This document shows positions 1 to 10,617 of a DNA stretch of 43,749 bases, piece after piece (positions within the stretch are counted from its first letter, which is position 1; every line of letters begins with the position of its first letter). Below the pieces are notes generated by a model. The model was not told the DNA's origin. It saw nothing but the letters and a program-made list of their open reading frames with translations, and did not search any database. The position numbers and the translations under genes are program-made. The DNA is from a bacterium (GTDB lineage: Bacteria > Planctomycetota > UBA1135 > GCA-002686595), in NCBI GenBank assembly GCA_024226735.1, contig JAAELL010000448.1:1-43749 (forward strand), given 5' to 3'.

Positions 1-185
1 GCCAGGGCGACAGCATCCGCGTCCGGTTGGCGCCTGGAAACGTAGGCGAATTCGTGGATTCGGGGAGGCTTTCAGGTGCCGACCGGGCGTGGAGGATGTC
101 GTCATGGCGCCGAATGACTTTTTCAACGGGCTGCTAGTCGACCGGGCTTCGCGCGCCAAACGTCACGCTCCCTCGAACCACCGAA

Positions 186-191
186 TACAAT
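186..191 (+). promoter_or_regulatory. Putative -10 box (TACAAT) of a leaderless promoter
   Basis: TACAAT ends 7 nt before the ATG at 199. With normal -10 to +1 spacing, transcription would begin at or next to the A of the start codon. No Shine-Dalgarno sequence fits in that space and no clear -35 box is seen. The same TAnnnT-N6-ATG layout recurs at 9310, 26731, 27479 and 27506. Confidence 0.5.
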
Positions 192-198
192 CCGCGCC

Positions 199-1830
199 AT
201 GCATCCGGCACTCATCGCGCTCTCCCTCGCCTTCCCCGTTCAGGACCCCGCCGTCCAGGCCGCCGACATCTCGGCCCGCATCCGCACGCTGGCCTCCGAT
301 GCGTTCGCGGGTCGCGGACCGTCGTCGCCCGGCGAGGAGAAGACACTCACCTACCTCGTCTCCGAGCTCGAGCGCGTTGGCGTGCGCCCGGCCGCCGGCG
401 ACTCCTTCCTGCAGCCCGTGCCGCTCGTCGCCGTCCAGCCGACGGACACCCCCGCGATGCAGATCGCGCGCGAGGGAGCCCCGAACGACGGAGCCCCGAA
501 GCAGGACGTCGTCTTCGGCCGCGATGCGATGTGGTGGAGCAAGACGCCCCGCGGCGAGGTGCGGCTCGAGGACAGCGAGATCGTCTTCGTCGGACATGGG
601 ATCGTCGCTCCCGAATACGACTGGAACGACTACGAAGGCCTCGACGCGCGGGGCAAGACGGTCGTCATCCTCGTCAACGATCCCGGCTACACGACCCGCG
701 ACGACGAGCTGTTCCGCGGGCGCGCGATGACCTACTACGGGCGCTGGACGTACAAGTTCGAGGAAGCCGCGCGGCAGGGTGCGGCCGCCGCGATGGTCGT
801 GCACGAGGAGGGCCCTGCCGGCTATCCGTGGCAGGTCGTCGTCGGCAGCTGGGGTCGCCCGCGCTTCGGTCTCGCGACCGGCGGCGACGAGCCGGCGTGC
901 ACCGTCGAGAGCTGGATCGAGGCGGCGTTCGCGCGACGGCTCTGCAAGGATGCGGGTCAGGACTTCGACGCGCTCAAGCGCGCCGCGCTCGAGCGCGACT
1001 TCCGCCCCGTCCCCCTCGGCGCCCGCGCGTCCGCGCAGTTCGTCAACCGCGCCCAAGTCTCGGAGTCCCACAACGTGGCCGGGGTGATCCGCGGCAGCGT
1101 ACGGCCGGACGAGTACGTGCTGTACTGCGCCCACTGGGATCACCTCGGCACGAGCACCAACCGCGCCGGAGACGCGATCTTCAACGGCGCCGTCGACAAC
1201 GCGAGCGGCACGGCTGCGCTGCTCGAGTTGGCGGAGAGCTTCGCCGCACTCGACAAGGCCCCCACCCGCTCCGTCGTCTTTCTCGCCACGACGGCCGAGG
1301 AGTCCGGCCTGCTCGGATCGAAGTTCTACGCCCAGAACCCCCTGTTCCCGCTCGAGTGCACCGCGGCCGCGATCAACATCGACGTCTTGAACACCTACGG
1401 CCGCACGCGCGACGTCGTCGTCGTCGGTTACGGCGCGTCACAGCTCGAGGAAGTCCTCGCCCGCGCCGCGGCGAAACAGGAGCGCGAGCTCGCGCCCGAG
1501 CCGACGCCGGAGAAGGGCTCGTTCTACCGCTCGGACCACTTCAACTTCGCCAAGGCTGGCGTACCGGTCCTCTTCCTCGGCCGCGGCGTCGACAGCCGCG
1601 AGCACGGCCGCGAGTGGGGCGAAGCCCAGCTCGCCGACTACACCAAGCGGCGCTACCACAAGCCCGCCGACGAGTTCGACGCCGAGTGGGACCTGTCCGG
1701 CGCGGTCGAGGACGTGCTGCTCTACTTCGAGGTCGGCCAGGCGCTCGCGCAGAGCGCCGAGTGGCCGGAGTGGTTCGAGGGGAACGAGTTCCGCGCGCTA
1801 CGCGAGAAGAGCCGCGCGGCCCGCCACTGA
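199..1830 (+). CDS. Exported M28-family zinc metallopeptidase
   Basis: Predicted exported zinc aminopeptidase or carboxypeptidase of family M28, 543 aa. Residues 1-21 form a short hydrophobic leader. Residues about 120-240 look like a PA-type insertion and the catalytic part starts near 290. The expected M28 residues appear in order: H312 in CAHWDHLG, D333 in VDNASG, E367-E368 in TAEESG, D395 in NIDVLN and H447 in SDHFNF, so the active site looks complete. The ATG at 199 is preferred because it opens the leader and sits just after a TACAAT box. The gene is convergent with the FG-GAP gene, with 13 nt between stops. It probably degrades peptides outside the cytoplasmic membrane; the exact substrate cannot be read from sequence. 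Confidence 0.92.
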   Translation: MHPALIALSLAFPVQDPAVQAADISARIRTLASDAFAGRGPSSPGEEKTLTYLVSELERVGVRPAAGDSFLQPVPLVAVQPTDTPAMQIAREGAPNDGAPKQDVVFGRDAMWWSKTPRGEVRLEDSEIVFVGHGIVAPEYDWNDYEGLDARGKTVVILVNDPGYTTRDDELFRGRAMTYYGRWTYKFEEAARQGAAAAMVVHEEGPAGYPWQVVVGSWGRPRFGLATGGDEPACTVESWIEAAFARRLCKDAGQDFDALKRAALERDFRPVPLGARASAQFVNRAQVSESHNVAGVIRGSVRPDEYVLYCAHWDHLGTSTNRAGDAIFNGAVDNASGTAALLELAESFAALDKAPTRSVVFLATTAEESGLLGSKFYAQNPLFPLECTAAAINIDVLNTYGRTRDVVVVGYGASQLEEVLARAAAKQERELAPEPTPEKGSFYRSDHFNFAKAGVPVLFLGRGVDSREHGREWGEAQLADYTKRRYHKPADEFDAEWDLSGAVEDVLLYFEVGQALAQSAEWPEWFEGNEFRALREKSRAARH

Positions 1831-1843
1831 GACCACTCTTCCC

Positions 1844-4438
<2,595 letters not shown>

Positions 4439-4621
4439 GGGCAAGGTCTCCCCAATCCGCTGTGGGCAGTATTCCTATTGGATCCCGCCGGCCCCAAGTC
4501 GTCACCCGCAATCGTGGCGCCGCAGCGTCTCACGAGCGCACATCCGACGTCTTCCGTACGCCCCGGACGGCCCAAGATGCCCCCGCGTCGTGTACAGTCC
4601 TCCGACTCTACGCTCTCCAAT

Positions 4622-4681
4622 AGCCATGGTCCCCATGGCGCTCTCCACGCTCTCCGAAAGCCATGGAACCCCATGGCGCTC
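4622..4681. repeat. Direct repeat containing paired CCATGG sites upstream of the beta-helix gene
   Basis: Two near-identical ~22-nt blocks begin at 4622 and 4659. Each contains AGCCATGG, two or three changed bases, then CCCATGGCGCTC. Each block carries two CCATGG palindromes, so four possible ATG triplets lie just upstream of the chosen start at 4690. It could be a recent short duplication, an operator, or merely a source of decoy starts. Confidence 0.7.
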
Positions 4682-4689
4682 AGACCATC

Positions 4690-6360
4690 ATGCAACTCCG
4701 CTTCCCCCTGCTTCTCGCCCTTGCCCTCACTTGCCCCGGTGCGCTGGCCCAGACCTTCTTCGTCGACGCCAACATGACGACCGGCCTCGACGACGGTTCG
4801 AGCTGGGACAACGCCTACCAGGGCCCCTTGGGGCTCCAGAACGCGCTCCTGGCGGCGGGGTCCGGGTCCCAGGTCTACGTCGCCGACGGCACGTACGTGC
4901 CGACGACCTCGGCCACGCGCACGATCTCGATCCGGCTCGAGAACGGCGTCGCGATCTTTGGCTCGTTCCAGGGCGGCGAGTCGTCGCCCGACGAGCGCCC
5001 GCCCTTCGGGACGGCGCCGAGCATCCTGACCGCTGACCTCGCCGGCAACGACGGCAGCGGCATGATCGCGGAGAACAGCTACCACGTCGTCAGCGGCGCG
5101 GGCACGAACGCGACGGCCGTCCTCGACGGCTTCGTCATCACCGGCGGCAACGCGAACGGCGCCGGCAACGGCAACCGCGGCGGCGGGATCCTGTGCACCG
5201 GCATCTCGAGCCCAACCGTGCGCAACTGCCGCTTCGTCGACAACCGCAGCACGTTCGGCGGCGGCGCGGGCTACGTCAACGGCGCCCCCAACTTCACCGA
5301 CTGCTCCTTCGAGGACAACATCGGCGGCAGCTACGGTGGCGCCTTCGACATCGCCGGCTCGAACGGCGTGCGCTTCGACCGGTGCTACTTCGCGCGCAAC
5401 CGCGCTTTGCGCGCGGGCGCAGTCGAGATCTACTCGACGAACAACGCCGTCCTCAGCAACTGCGTCTTCGAGGACAACACCGTCACCGGCTCCTCGGGCG
5501 GCGGCGCCCTCTGGATCGGCAGCGGCGGGAGCACGTCGCTCCGCAACCTCACGGTCATCGCCAACACCGCGACGGTCAGCGCGGCCGCGGGCCTGCGCGT
5601 GTCCGGCTCGAACGTCTCGGTCGGCAACAGCATTTTCTGGGACAACACAGGACCGGGCGGTTCGCAGACCGCGGCCAACCAGATCCTCGGCACGACGAAC
5701 GTGACGTACTGCATCGTCGAGGGCGGCATCGCCGGCACGGGCAACCTCGCGACCGACCCCGCCTTCGTCGACATCGCCGGCGGCGACTTCAACCTGACGC
5801 TCGCCTCGCCTGCCATCGACGCGGCCAGCAACGCCCTCGTCCCCGCCGGGATCCTGCTCGACTTCGCGCGCAAGACGCGCTTCGTCGACGAGCCCGGCGT
5901 CCCCGATACCGGCGCGGGCGCGGCGCCGCTCGCCGACATCGGAGCGTACGAGTTCCGCAGCAGCATCGGGATGACCGACGCCGGCTGCGCCCCGAACGCC
6001 AACTCGACGGGTTCCCCCGCACTCCTGTCCGCAGTCGGCACCGAGCTCATCGCCGACAACGACGTCGACATCACGGCCGTTCAGCTCCCCGCGAACCAAT
6101 TCGGCTACTTCCTCATGTCGCAGACGAGCGCCTCGATGCCCGTCTCGGCCGGTGTCCTGTGTCTCGGCTCGCCACAGTTCCGCTTCAGCGGCGACATCCT
6201 GAACTCGATGGCCGCAGGATCGGTCGAGTACTCGCCGGACATGAACGACCTGCCCCAGGGCCAGGTCTTCCAGGCAGGCGAAACGTGGTACTTCCAGATG
6301 TGGTACCGCGACGGCGCCGTCTCGAACTTCTCCGAGAGCCTCTGTTTCACCTGGCAGTAG
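4690..6360 (+). CDS. Exported right-handed parallel beta-helix protein with shared C-terminal domain
   Basis: 556 aa. MQLRFPLLLALALTCPGALA is a clear signal peptide, so the ATG at 4690 is preferred over the one at 4663. Residues ~25-420 have the spaced GG, N and C pattern of a parallel beta-helix of the polymorphic outer-membrane-protein/pectate-lyase-like type: FVDANMTTGLDDGSSWDNAY, VLDGFVITGGNANGAGNGNRGGGI and repeated FxDN turns. The C-terminal ~125 residues start at GCAPNANSTG, include QFGYFLMSQT and GETWYFQMWYRD, and end SESLCFTWQ, matching the tail found on other proteins here. No catalytic residues could be assigned. It may bind or cut a polysaccharide, or act as an adhesin. The stop is TAG. 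Confidence 0.88.
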   Translation: MQLRFPLLLALALTCPGALAQTFFVDANMTTGLDDGSSWDNAYQGPLGLQNALLAAGSGSQVYVADGTYVPTTSATRTISIRLENGVAIFGSFQGGESSPDERPPFGTAPSILTADLAGNDGSGMIAENSYHVVSGAGTNATAVLDGFVITGGNANGAGNGNRGGGILCTGISSPTVRNCRFVDNRSTFGGGAGYVNGAPNFTDCSFEDNIGGSYGGAFDIAGSNGVRFDRCYFARNRALRAGAVEIYSTNNAVLSNCVFEDNTVTGSSGGGALWIGSGGSTSLRNLTVIANTATVSAAAGLRVSGSNVSVGNSIFWDNTGPGGSQTAANQILGTTNVTYCIVEGGIAGTGNLATDPAFVDIAGGDFNLTLASPAIDAASNALVPAGILLDFARKTRFVDEPGVPDTGAGAAPLADIGAYEFRSSIGMTDAGCAPNANSTGSPALLSAVGTELIADNDVDITAVQLPANQFGYFLMSQTSASMPVSAGVLCLGSPQFRFSGDILNSMAAGSVEYSPDMNDLPQGQVFQAGETWYFQMWYRDGAVSNFSESLCFTWQ

Positions 6361-6374
6361 GCGCCTTTCCGCCC

Positions 6375-6427
6375 TCCGGTTTGACCGGATGACAGCCCGG
6401 TAATCCCGCCCCAGCGCGATTGACCGG
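6375..6427 (+). promoter_or_regulatory. Small hairpin and TTGACCGG direct repeat upstream of the response regulator
   Basis: TCCGGT (6375-6380) and ACCGGA (6384-6389) form a 6-bp inverted repeat with a TTG loop, 14 nt after the beta-helix stop. TTGACCGG occurs at 6381-6388 and again at 6420-6427, 39 bp apart, each followed by ATG or CATG. OmpR/PhoB-type regulators often bind direct repeats, so these could be autoregulatory sites. The assignment is tentative. Confidence 0.3.
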
Positions 6428-6435
6428 CATGCTCG

Positions 6436-6478
6436 ATCCCTCCGGCGCGCTCCGACCACGGTGCACGCGCGGAGGGAT
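6436..6478 (+). promoter_or_regulatory. Inverted repeat in the leader of the two-component operon
   Basis: ATCCCTCCGGCGCG (6436-6449) and CGCGCGGAGGGAT (6466-6478) are complementary apart from one extra G, with a 16-nt loop. It ends 31 nt before the regulator start at 6510. It could be an operator or a leader hairpin. Confidence 0.4.
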
Positions 6479-6509
6479 TGTGCGATCATGGGCCTCGAGC
6501 CCACCCCCG

Positions 6510-7211
6510 ATGACGAATACGAAGACTGCGTTGTCCTCGCTGCGACTCCTGATCGTCGACGACGACCCCAAGCTTCGCAGCTACATGCGGCGCTGGCTCG
6601 AGGAGCACTCGATCCGCTGTGAGGTCGCGGCGGACGCGGATGAGGCGACGCAGCGCATCGCCGAGGGCCCCGAGTTCGACCTGATCCTGCTCGACGTCAT
6701 GATGCCTGGTCGCGACGGCTGGAAGTTCCTCGAAGACTTGCGTGCCGGCGGCGACACGACCCCCGTCATCTTCCTGACGGCCCGCCAGGCGGTCGCCGAG
6801 CGCGTCAAGGGCTTGGAGCTCGGTGCCGACGACTACGTCATCAAGCCGTTCGACTTCGACGAGCTCCTGGCCCGCATCACCGTCGTCGCTGGCCGCAGCC
6901 GCGTCCTCCCCGTCCTGCAGATCGACGAGCTGACGATCGACTACCACAGGCGCACGGTCGAGGTCGCAAAGCAGCCGATCGAGCTCTCTGCGCGCGAGTT
7001 CGACTTCTTGCAGGCGCTCGCCAAGAGGCGCGGCGAGGTCGTGTCGCGTCGCGCGCTCCTGCGCGAGGTGTGGAGCATCGACTTCGACCCCGGCACGAAC
7101 GTCGTCGACGTGCTCGTCGCCCGGCTGCGGCGCAAGCTGGGGAAGCAGGCGTCGAGCGTCATCCAGACCGTCGTCGGCGAGGGTTACCGGCTGAAGCAGG
7201 ACACGACGTGA
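6510..7211 (+). CDS. OmpR/PhoB-family response regulator
   Basis: 233 aa DNA-binding response regulator. The receiver domain (about 10-125) has the acidic pocket in LLIVDDDP (D17-D19), the phosphoacceptor D62 in LLDVMMPGRDG, T90 in IFLTARQ and K112 in YVIKPFD. The C-terminal half is a winged-helix output domain (IELSAREFDFLQALAKRRG, then VVDVLVARLRRKLG and VVGEGYRL). The ATG at 6510 (MTNTKTALSS) places the receiver at the usual distance from the N-terminus; a longer frame from 6420 would add an unconserved stretch. It is followed 13 nt later by its probable partner kinase. Target genes are unknown. Confidence 0.95.
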   Translation: MTNTKTALSSLRLLIVDDDPKLRSYMRRWLEEHSIRCEVAADADEATQRIAEGPEFDLILLDVMMPGRDGWKFLEDLRAGGDTTPVIFLTARQAVAERVKGLELGADDYVIKPFDFDELLARITVVAGRSRVLPVLQIDELTIDYHRRTVEVAKQPIELSAREFDFLQALAKRRGEVVSRRALLREVWSIDFDPGTNVVDVLVARLRRKLGKQASSVIQTVVGEGYRLKQDTT

Positions 7212-7224
7212 CGCCGGCACCCGC

Positions 7225-8625
7225 ATGACTTGCACCTGGTCGATCTCGCGCCGCCTGACCGCGTCCGTCGCGATCGCGGCGACCTTTCTCGTCCTCACGA
7301 CCGCCGGACTCACGGCCTGGTTCGTCCAGGGCCCGATCGGGGGCGAGCTCGAGGCGCTCGTCGTCGAAGAGCTCGCGGAGTTCGAGGCCCTGCTCGCGGG
7401 CGCCCCGGTCACCCGCGACCGGATCATCGAAGTCACGCAAGAGCTCTCCGCGGAGCACCCACAGCACGGCCTCGCCTGGTCCCTCTCCAACGCGAGCACC
7501 GGCGAGCCGTGGGGCCGGTTTGGCGCCGTCGAGCTGTTCGACGACGTCGAGATCGACTCGGGTCCGATCGACTTCACTTCCGTTCCGGCCTCGGGTCTGC
7601 GCTGGCGCGTCGCCCGCCTCGGCGCCCTGAGCGGCAAGCTGGCGGAGAGCGAGCCCCTGCACGTGGGGTTGCTCGTCGATGGCCGCGGGCAGCTGGCATT
7701 GATCCGCACGACCGGCATGCGCGCCCTCGTGGCGCTCATCCTCGCCGCGGTCCTCGCCACGATCGGCGGCGCCCTCTACGGTCGCCGCATCTCCAACATG
7801 CTGCGCGAAGTCGCGGACAACGTGCGCTCGATGCGCTCCTCGGCGCGCGCGGTCGCCGTCGACGTCGAGCGTGCGCCGGAGGAGATTCGCGACGTCGCCG
7901 AGGCGCTCTCCGAGATGCTCGAGAACGTCCGCGACCGGTCGAGCCGCGCGCAGCTCATGACCGCTGGCCTCGCGCACGAGCTGCGTTCGCCGATCCAGAA
8001 CCTCTTGGGCGAGGCCGAGCTCGCGCTGATGCGCGAGCGTGAAGCCGCGGAGTACCGACAGGTGCTCGAGAGCCAGGTCGACGAGCTGCGCGACCTCGGC
8101 CGCGTGGTCGACAACCTCGTCACGCTCTGCGCCGCCGAGGAGTCGGATCCTAACGCGGCTTCCGAACGCTTCGATCTCGGACGAGAGGCGGAGCTCCGGC
8201 TGCGCAAGGAGCGCGTGTTCGCCGAACGCGTCGGCGTCGATCTCGTCGTCCACGCGAGCGGCGACCTCGCGGTCCAAGGCGACCGTGAGGCACTCCTGCT
8301 TGCGGTCAGCAACCTCGTCGGCAACGCCGTGCACTGGACCCCGAAGGGCGGCGAAGTGCGCCTCGGCTTGAACGGCGACGACGACAACGTGACGATCACC
8401 GTCGAGGACGAGGGCCCCGGAATCGACGCGAGCGAGCGCGAGAAGGTCTTCGAGCCGTTCTACCAAGGCCCCGCGAAGAACGGTCGCCGTTCAGGCTACG
8501 GGCTCGGGCTCGCGTTGACGCGTACCGCGGTGCGCGCGCACGAGGGCGCCATCGAGCTCGACCGTTCGCCGCTGGGCGGCGCACGTTTTCGAGTCGAGCT
8601 GCCGCGCCGCAGAGCCGGCGCGTAG
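7225..8625 (+). CDS. Membrane sensor histidine kinase
   Basis: 466 aa. Two membrane segments (about 11-33 and 166-187) bracket a ~130-residue periplasmic sensor region with no recognised ligand motif. A HAMP-like linker follows. The dimerisation domain has the phosphorylated H251 in GLAHELRSPIQNL. The ATPase domain has the N box (SNLVGNAVHW, N363 and N367), G1 box (VEDEGPGID) and G2 box (SGYGLGLAL). All residues needed for autophosphorylation are present. It follows the response regulator gene by 13 nt, so the two very probably form one operon and one signalling pair. Its stop (TAG) lies 9 nt from the stop of a gene tail on the other strand. Confidence 0.94.
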   Translation: MTCTWSISRRLTASVAIAATFLVLTTAGLTAWFVQGPIGGELEALVVEELAEFEALLAGAPVTRDRIIEVTQELSAEHPQHGLAWSLSNASTGEPWGRFGAVELFDDVEIDSGPIDFTSVPASGLRWRVARLGALSGKLAESEPLHVGLLVDGRGQLALIRTTGMRALVALILAAVLATIGGALYGRRISNMLREVADNVRSMRSSARAVAVDVERAPEEIRDVAEALSEMLENVRDRSSRAQLMTAGLAHELRSPIQNLLGEAELALMREREAAEYRQVLESQVDELRDLGRVVDNLVTLCAAEESDPNAASERFDLGREAELRLRKERVFAERVGVDLVVHASGDLAVQGDREALLLAVSNLVGNAVHWTPKGGEVRLGLNGDDDNVTITVEDEGPGIDASEREKVFEPFYQGPAKNGRRSGYGLGLALTRTAVRAHEGAIELDRSPLGGARFRVELPRRRAGA

Positions 8626-8634
8626 CGGGCGCCA

Positions 8635-8757
8635 CTACTCGGTGAGATGCCCCTTCAGCTCATCGACGATGCGTAGTGTCGGCATGCCGCTGGCGACCAG
8701 CTCGCCGAGCAGCTGCTCGGCCATTCCCAGCTCGTCGAGCTCGACGTGGGCCAAGGC
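8635..8757 (-). pseudogene. 3' remnant of an unrecognised gene
   Basis: About 40 codons on the minus strand (ALAHVELDELG, then MAEQLLGELV, ending GHLTE, stop TAG at 8635-8637) have the high third-position GC and helical character of real coding sequence. Upstream of ~8757 the frame simply runs antisense through the sulfatase remnant, so the 5' part of this gene is missing. I do not recognise the family. The break coincides with the 5' break of the sulfatase tail on the other strand. Confidence 0.45.
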
Positions 8758-9286
8758 CGCGAACGTGCCGCTGTTCTTCTGGGGTCCGCGCTGGGTCCCC
8801 TCCTCCGTCGTCCCCCAGACCGTGCAGTCGCTCGACGTCATGCCGACCCTCGTCGAGCTCGCCGGCGTCACCGTTCCCGACGGCGTGCAGGGCAAGAGCC
8901 TCGTCCCGCTCATCCGCGGCACGGGAGGCTGGAAGTCGCGGCGCGCCTTCAGCGAGCGCCGCCAGGCCGACTTCGACCGCGAGCCCGAGCCCGAGCCCGA
9001 TGCCGTCGAGTCGCTGTCGATCGTCGATAGCGGCTACCGGTTGATCCACAACTTCGAGCGCCCCGAGGGCGTGCGCGAGTACGAGCTGTACGACCACGCG
9101 AACGACCCTCTGAACGCGAACGACATCGCCGCCGAGCACCCCGAACGCGTCGAAGAGCTCGCGGCCAAGCTAGCCGCCTGGAGCAAGTGGGCCGAGGCGT
9201 CGCGCGTCGAGTCGGGCGGCCAAGCGCCGGAGCTCACAGCCGAAGAGCGCGAGCTCCTGCAGGGGATGGGCTACGCAGGCGACTGA
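8757..9286 (+). pseudogene. Sulfatase C-terminal remnant
   Basis: The frame carries the C-terminal third of a type I sulfatase (alkaline phosphatase superfamily): NVPLFFWGPR near 8770, SLDVMPTLVELAGV, GVQGKSLVPLIRG, then YELYDHANDPLNANDIA and ELLQGMGYAGD at the end. The N-terminal catalytic part with the CxPSR formylglycine site and most metal ligands is absent. Codons before ~8757 belong to the antisense of another gene. It is therefore a 5'-truncated relic and not expected to be active. Truncation by deletion is the simplest explanation; an assembly join is the alternative. Confidence 0.75.
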
Positions 9287-9309
9287 AAGACGCCGCGCCA
9301 GAAAGACGC

Positions 9310-9315
9310 TACTCT
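9310..9315 (+). promoter_or_regulatory. Putative -10 box (TACTCT) of a leaderless promoter
   Basis: TACTCT is separated by 6 nt (CCCGGG) from the ATG at 9322. This spacing predicts that transcription starts at the start codon. Confidence 0.45.
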
Positions 9316-9321
9316 CCCGGG

Positions 9322-10617
9322 ATGATTCAGCTCTTCCTGGCCCTCTCCCTCCCGCTGTGCACGCCGTCTGCGCCGCAGCAGGACGCGACCACCGCTTTCG
9401 TCGGCGCTCGCCTCATCCCGATCTCGGGCCCCGAGATCGCCGAGGGCGTGCTGCTCGTACGTGGCGGCAAGATCGTCGCGATCGGCGCAGCCGCCGACAT
9501 CGAAGTGCCCGCGGGCAGCACCGTGCGCGACGTGCACGGCAAGACGATCCTGCCAGGCCTGATCTGCACGCACTCGCACATCGGCCAGCCGGCGGGCGCG
9601 GACCGCTCGGCGCCGATTCAGCCCGAGGTGCGGGTCCTCGATTCGATCGACGTGCGGCACGCGAGCCTGCAGCGCGCCCAAGCCGGCGGCCTGACCTGCG
9701 CCAACGTGATGCCGGGCTCCGGGCACCTCCTCTCGGGCCAGACGGTGTACCTCAAGCTGCGCGACGGCGAGACGATCGACGACCTCTTGATCCGCGACTC
9801 CGGCGGCGGGATCGCGGGCGGGATCAAGATGGCCAACGGCACGAACAGCCGGCGCGATCCACCGTTCCCGGGAACGCGCGCCAAGTCGGCTGCCCTCGTG
9901 CGCTCGAAGTACGTCGCCGCGCAGACCTACCGCGACAAGATCGCCCGCGCCGCGGGGGACGCCGCGAAGTTGCCGCCGCGCGACCTCGCGCTCGAGGCGC
10001 TGGTCGAGGTCCTCGAAGGCAAGCGCGTCGTGCACCACCACACCCACCGGCACGACGACATCCTGACCGTGCTGCGCCTCGCCGAGGAGTTCGGCTTCCG
10101 CGTCGTGCTGCACCACGTCAGCGACGGGTGGAAAGTGGCGGACGAGATCGCCGCGGCCAAGGCTCCGTGCTCGATCATCGTGATCGACTCGCCCGGCGGG
10201 AAGCAGGAGGCGCTGGGCGTCGACTACAAGACCGGCGGCGTCCTCGAGCGCGCCGGGGTCTCGGTGTCGTTCCACACCGACGACTCGATCACCGACAGCC
10301 GCCTGTTCCTGCGCTCCCCCGCGCTCGCGGTGCGCGCGGGGATGTCGCGCGAGAAGGCGCTCGCCGCGGTGACGCTCGAGGCCGCGCGCCAGCTCGATCT
10401 CGACGCCCGCATCGGCTCGCTCGAAGTGGGCAAGGACGCGGACCTGGCCGTGCTCGACGGCGACCCGCTGTCGGTCTACACGCTCGTGCACGAAACGTGG
10501 GTCGAGGGCGAGCTCGTGTTCGACCTCGCCGACGAGAAGGACCGGCTGATCGCCCTCGGCGGCGACGGCGCCGGCGATCTGACCGACATCCATCAGTGCT
10601 GCGGAGGTGTGCGATGA
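9322..10617 (+). CDS. Exported amidohydrolase (imidazolonepropionase-like)
   Basis: 431 aa, amidohydrolase superfamily. Residues 1-19 are a signal peptide. The composite-domain start (FVGARLIPISGP) and the end (GSLEVGKDADLAVLDGDPL) are typical of this family. Possible metal ligands are H84 and H86 in THSHIG, H242 in HHHTHRHDD, H264/H265 in VLHHVSD and D320 in FHTDDS. The family hydrolyses cyclic amides, dipeptides or similar bonds; the substrate is not predictable. The ATG at 9322 is preferred to a start at 9187, which would overlap the sulfatase tail and lacks a signal peptide. The stop overlaps the next start by 4 nt (ATGA), so the two paralogues are translationally coupled. Confidence 0.9.
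   Translation: MIQLFLALSLPLCTPSAPQQDATTAFVGARLIPISGPEIAEGVLLVRGGKIVAIGAAADIEVPAGSTVRDVHGKTILPGLICTHSHIGQPAGADRSAPIQPEVRVLDSIDVRHASLQRAQAGGLTCANVMPGSGHLLSGQTVYLKLRDGETIDDLLIRDSGGGIAGGIKMANGTNSRRDPPFPGTRAKSAALVRSKYVAAQTYRDKIARAAGDAAKLPPRDLALEALVEVLEGKRVVHHHTHRHDDILTVLRLAEEFGFRVVLHHVSDGWKVADEIAAAKAPCSIIVIDSPGGKQEALGVDYKTGGVLERAGVSVSFHTDDSITDSRLFLRSPALAVRAGMSREKALAAVTLEAARQLDLDARIGSLEVGKDADLAVLDGDPLSVYTLVHETWVEGELVFDLADEKDRLIALGGDGAGDLTDIHQCCGGVR

Noticed and set aside
4663..4689. Upstream ATG for the beta-helix protein
   Set aside because: It lies in the duplicated CCATGG block and adds residues before a perfect signal peptide.
8981..9000. GAGCCC hexamer repeat in the sulfatase relic
   Set aside because: Only about three units, encoding EPEPEP in a variable loop; too short to be noteworthy.
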